A stretch of 64,000 nt of DNA, taken from Pseudoclavibacter sp. AY1F1. GTDB taxonomy: Bacteria > Actinomycetota > Actinomycetes > Actinomycetales > Microbacteriaceae. Positions 62,763 through 64,000 of the stretch are shown here, in pieces; the stretch's first letter is position 1, and every line of letters begins with the position of its first letter. The DNA is taken from contig NZ_PSTQ01000005.1 of the NCBI RefSeq assembly GCF_002931075.1, positions 62,001-126,000 of the forward strand. The letters are read 5' to 3'. The notes under the pieces are model-generated. The model worked only from the letters and a program-made list of their open reading frames with translations. It was not told where the DNA came from and made no database searches. The position numbers were made by a program, and so were the translations under genes.

Positions 62763-63377
62763 ATGGACGGACGCAGAATCGTCGGCCTCACCCCGACGCT
62801 CATCGCCGACGCAGGTTTGCAGCTCGTCGAGGCGGGGGAACCCTTCGGCGTCAACGCCATCGCGCGCAGTCTCGAGGTGCGGCCGTCATCGCTGTACAAG
62901 CACGTCTCTGGACTCGACGACATCGTCGAACTCATGCGCGGACACCTCGTGGAGCGCTACCGCGTCGTCCCGGAACGGCAGGCGTGGGACACGTATGTCG
63001 AGCAGGTCGTGCGACTCCAACGGCGCATGTACGCCGACCACCCGGCGCTGCTTCCGTTCCTGATCGGCAAGACCATCACGAGTCCATCCGTCATCGAGGC
63101 CTACGACGACCTCGCCGTGGTGCTGCAGTCTGGGGGATTCCCCGACGGCGAGATTCTCACGTTCATCGGCATGATCGACGCGTTTGCGATCGGCTTCGGG
63201 CTCGAGCTCGCGTCGCCTGAGCAGGTCTGGCAACCGGATGCGCCGACCAGGCTCTTCGGGAGGCTCCTGGCCGATTCTGGGTCGGGCTCCGGGCGCGTCG
63301 AGCGCTCCTTCGAACTTGCGCTCGAGGTCCTACTCGGTGCGCTGCGCGACCGCCTCCCCGCGGGGGGCCAGGGCTGA
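62763..63377 (+). CDS. TetR-family transcriptional regulator
   Basis: 204-aa repressor: HTH region GLTPTLIADAGLQLVEAGEPFGVNAIARSLEVRPSSLYKHVSGLDDIVELM at the N-terminus, then an all-helical ligand domain (QRRMYADHPALLPFLIGKTITSP ... GGFPDGEILTFIGMIDAFAIGFGLE) with a short Gly/Ser-rich end. Divergent from the MFS-amidohydrolase operon and next to the 32-bp dyad, so it very probably represses both. Confidence 0.88.
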   Translation: MDGRRIVGLTPTLIADAGLQLVEAGEPFGVNAIARSLEVRPSSLYKHVSGLDDIVELMRGHLVERYRVVPERQAWDTYVEQVVRLQRRMYADHPALLPFLIGKTITSPSVIEAYDDLAVVLQSGGFPDGEILTFIGMIDAFAIGFGLELASPEQVWQPDAPTRLFGRLLADSGSGSGRVERSFELALEVLLGALRDRLPAGGQG

Positions 63378-63527
63378 CCTGTGGTCGTTCTCGCGCCCCG
63401 GGGGCTCGTCCTTCAGGCCGATCTTGGGGCCTGGAGTGCGAAGTTCCGCGTCATTGCGGGGCAGAAGGTCGCGGAAGTCAGTAGCCTGGTTGCACCCGCC
63501 CGCGTCCCCGACCGCACGGAGTCTCCG

Positions 63528-64000
63528 ATGACGTTCTCGCACAGTGCCGCCCCCGAGCGCACACGCAGCAGCCCCTGGCTGTACGTCGCGCTCGGCGTCG
63601 TGCTGGTCGCTGCGCTCGCGGTGCTCGGGTTCTTCTTCGGCGGCTCGCTGCTCACGCAGATGACGAGCCGGGCTGCGGATGCGGACGAGACGGTCACGAT
63701 CGGCAGCGAGCAGACTGCGGTCACGGTTGTCGCACCGACAGGCTGGGTCATAGTGCCCCACTACTTCGGGAACGACGTCGTCACGCTTCGAAGCCCGGAT
63801 GCCCGCCTCGAGATCACCTTGCAGGTGCCGGATGCTCCCCAGTCGCTTGTGGAGGCCGCGCAGGCCGGGTCCACCCAGACATTCGAGGCGCTTGCCGACG
63901 AAAGCGACGCACCGGAAGGGGTGCCCACCTCCGGCTCGGAGAACCTGTTCTGGATTGACGAGACGCCCAAGGAAGGGCTGCTCGTGCGGCACGCGAGCGT
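63528..64000 (+). CDS. Single-span membrane protein with extracytoplasmic domain, 3'-truncated
   Basis: Frame open to the window end (at least 157 residues). A short cytoplasmic N-terminus (MTFSHSAAPERTRSSPW) is followed by one membrane span (LYVALGVVLVAALAVLGFFFGG) and an extracytoplasmic part (TVTIGSEQTAVTVVAPTGWVIV ... SLVEAAQAGSTQTFEALADE). GGAG lies 7 nt before the ATG. Function unknown; layout resembles the C-terminal part of the protein at 18.0 kb. Confidence 0.65.
   Translation, partial: MTFSHSAAPERTRSSPWLYVALGVVLVAALAVLGFFFGGSLLTQMTSRAADADETVTIGSEQTAVTVVAPTGWVIVPHYFGNDVVTLRSPDARLEITLQVPDAPQSLVEAAQAGSTQTFEALADESDAPEGVPTSGSENLFWIDETPKEGLLVRHAS

Overview
The window is high-GC, densely coded DNA from an actinobacterium, most likely a member of the Microbacteriaceae (order Micrococcales). 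The inference rests on the actinobacterial core block hadA/hadB-murB ... aspC - tRNA-Trp - secE - nusG - rplK - rplA, a small SRP RNA of actinobacterial type, the dnaX-recR-lysC-asd block, LAxTG-type sortase substrates, and many genes that appear to be transcribed without a 5' leader (a TAnnnT -10 box 6-8 nt before ATG/GTG). No rRNA, CRISPR array, integrase or transposase is visible. Start codons were chosen by Shine-Dalgarno spacing, the leaderless -10 signature, stop/start overlaps and family N-termini; all annotation is by reading, with no database search.

Layout. 1-7.1 kb: 3' end of pabB, an ABC exporter, a class II glutamine amidotransferase, and a glycerate kinase / SLC13-type transporter operon. 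7.3-10.6 kb: two MaoC-fold dehydratases and murB, then a small protein preceded by a promoter and a 22-codon ORF, and an acetyltransferase. 10.6-19.3 kb: a lipoprotein, a two-component system next to an ABC-2 exporter, an AraC regulator, a VOC protein, pyruvate oxidase and a Pro/Gln-rich membrane protein. 19.3-36.5 kb: translation and secretion genes (aspC, tRNA-Trp, secE, nusG, rplK, rplA, rplJ, rplL) interrupted by leuA with a leucine leader peptide, a GntR regulator, a quinone-oxidoreductase-like enzyme, a YqaJ-type nuclease, an M20 hydrolase / sarcosine-oxidase-like operon with a LysR regulator, two tandem paralogous cell-wall proteins and tRNA-Ser. 36.6-41 kb: an NmrA-like protein, SRP RNA, pta and ackA. 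41-45.2 kb: a kynurenine uptake/catabolism operon with an Lrp-type regulator. 45.2-53.1 kb: dnaX, recR, lysC, asd, mqo. 53.1-64 kb: a repeat-rich gap, an amino-acid permease, an acetyltransferase, tdk, a MesD/MesX folate-independent methionine synthase operon with a LysR regulator, a decayed toxin-antitoxin pair, an amidohydrolase/MFS operon controlled by a TetR regulator, and a truncated membrane protein.

Functional links. PoxB (pyruvate to acetate), Pta-AckA (acetyl-CoA/acetate) and Mqo (malate to quinone) form an overflow and quinone-linked respiratory set. LysC-Asd feed the aspartate family, including homoserine, upstream of the MesD/MesX methionine synthase. KynB-KynU make anthranilate from imported (formyl)kynurenine. 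Several divergent regulator/operon pairs have a clear dyad between them. The most interesting items are the leuA leader peptide, the rplJ leader with a terminator whose loop is complementary to upstream RNA, the MesD/MesX locus, the promoter-driven 22-codon ORF at 9.9 kb, and a set of long intergenic inverted repeats.
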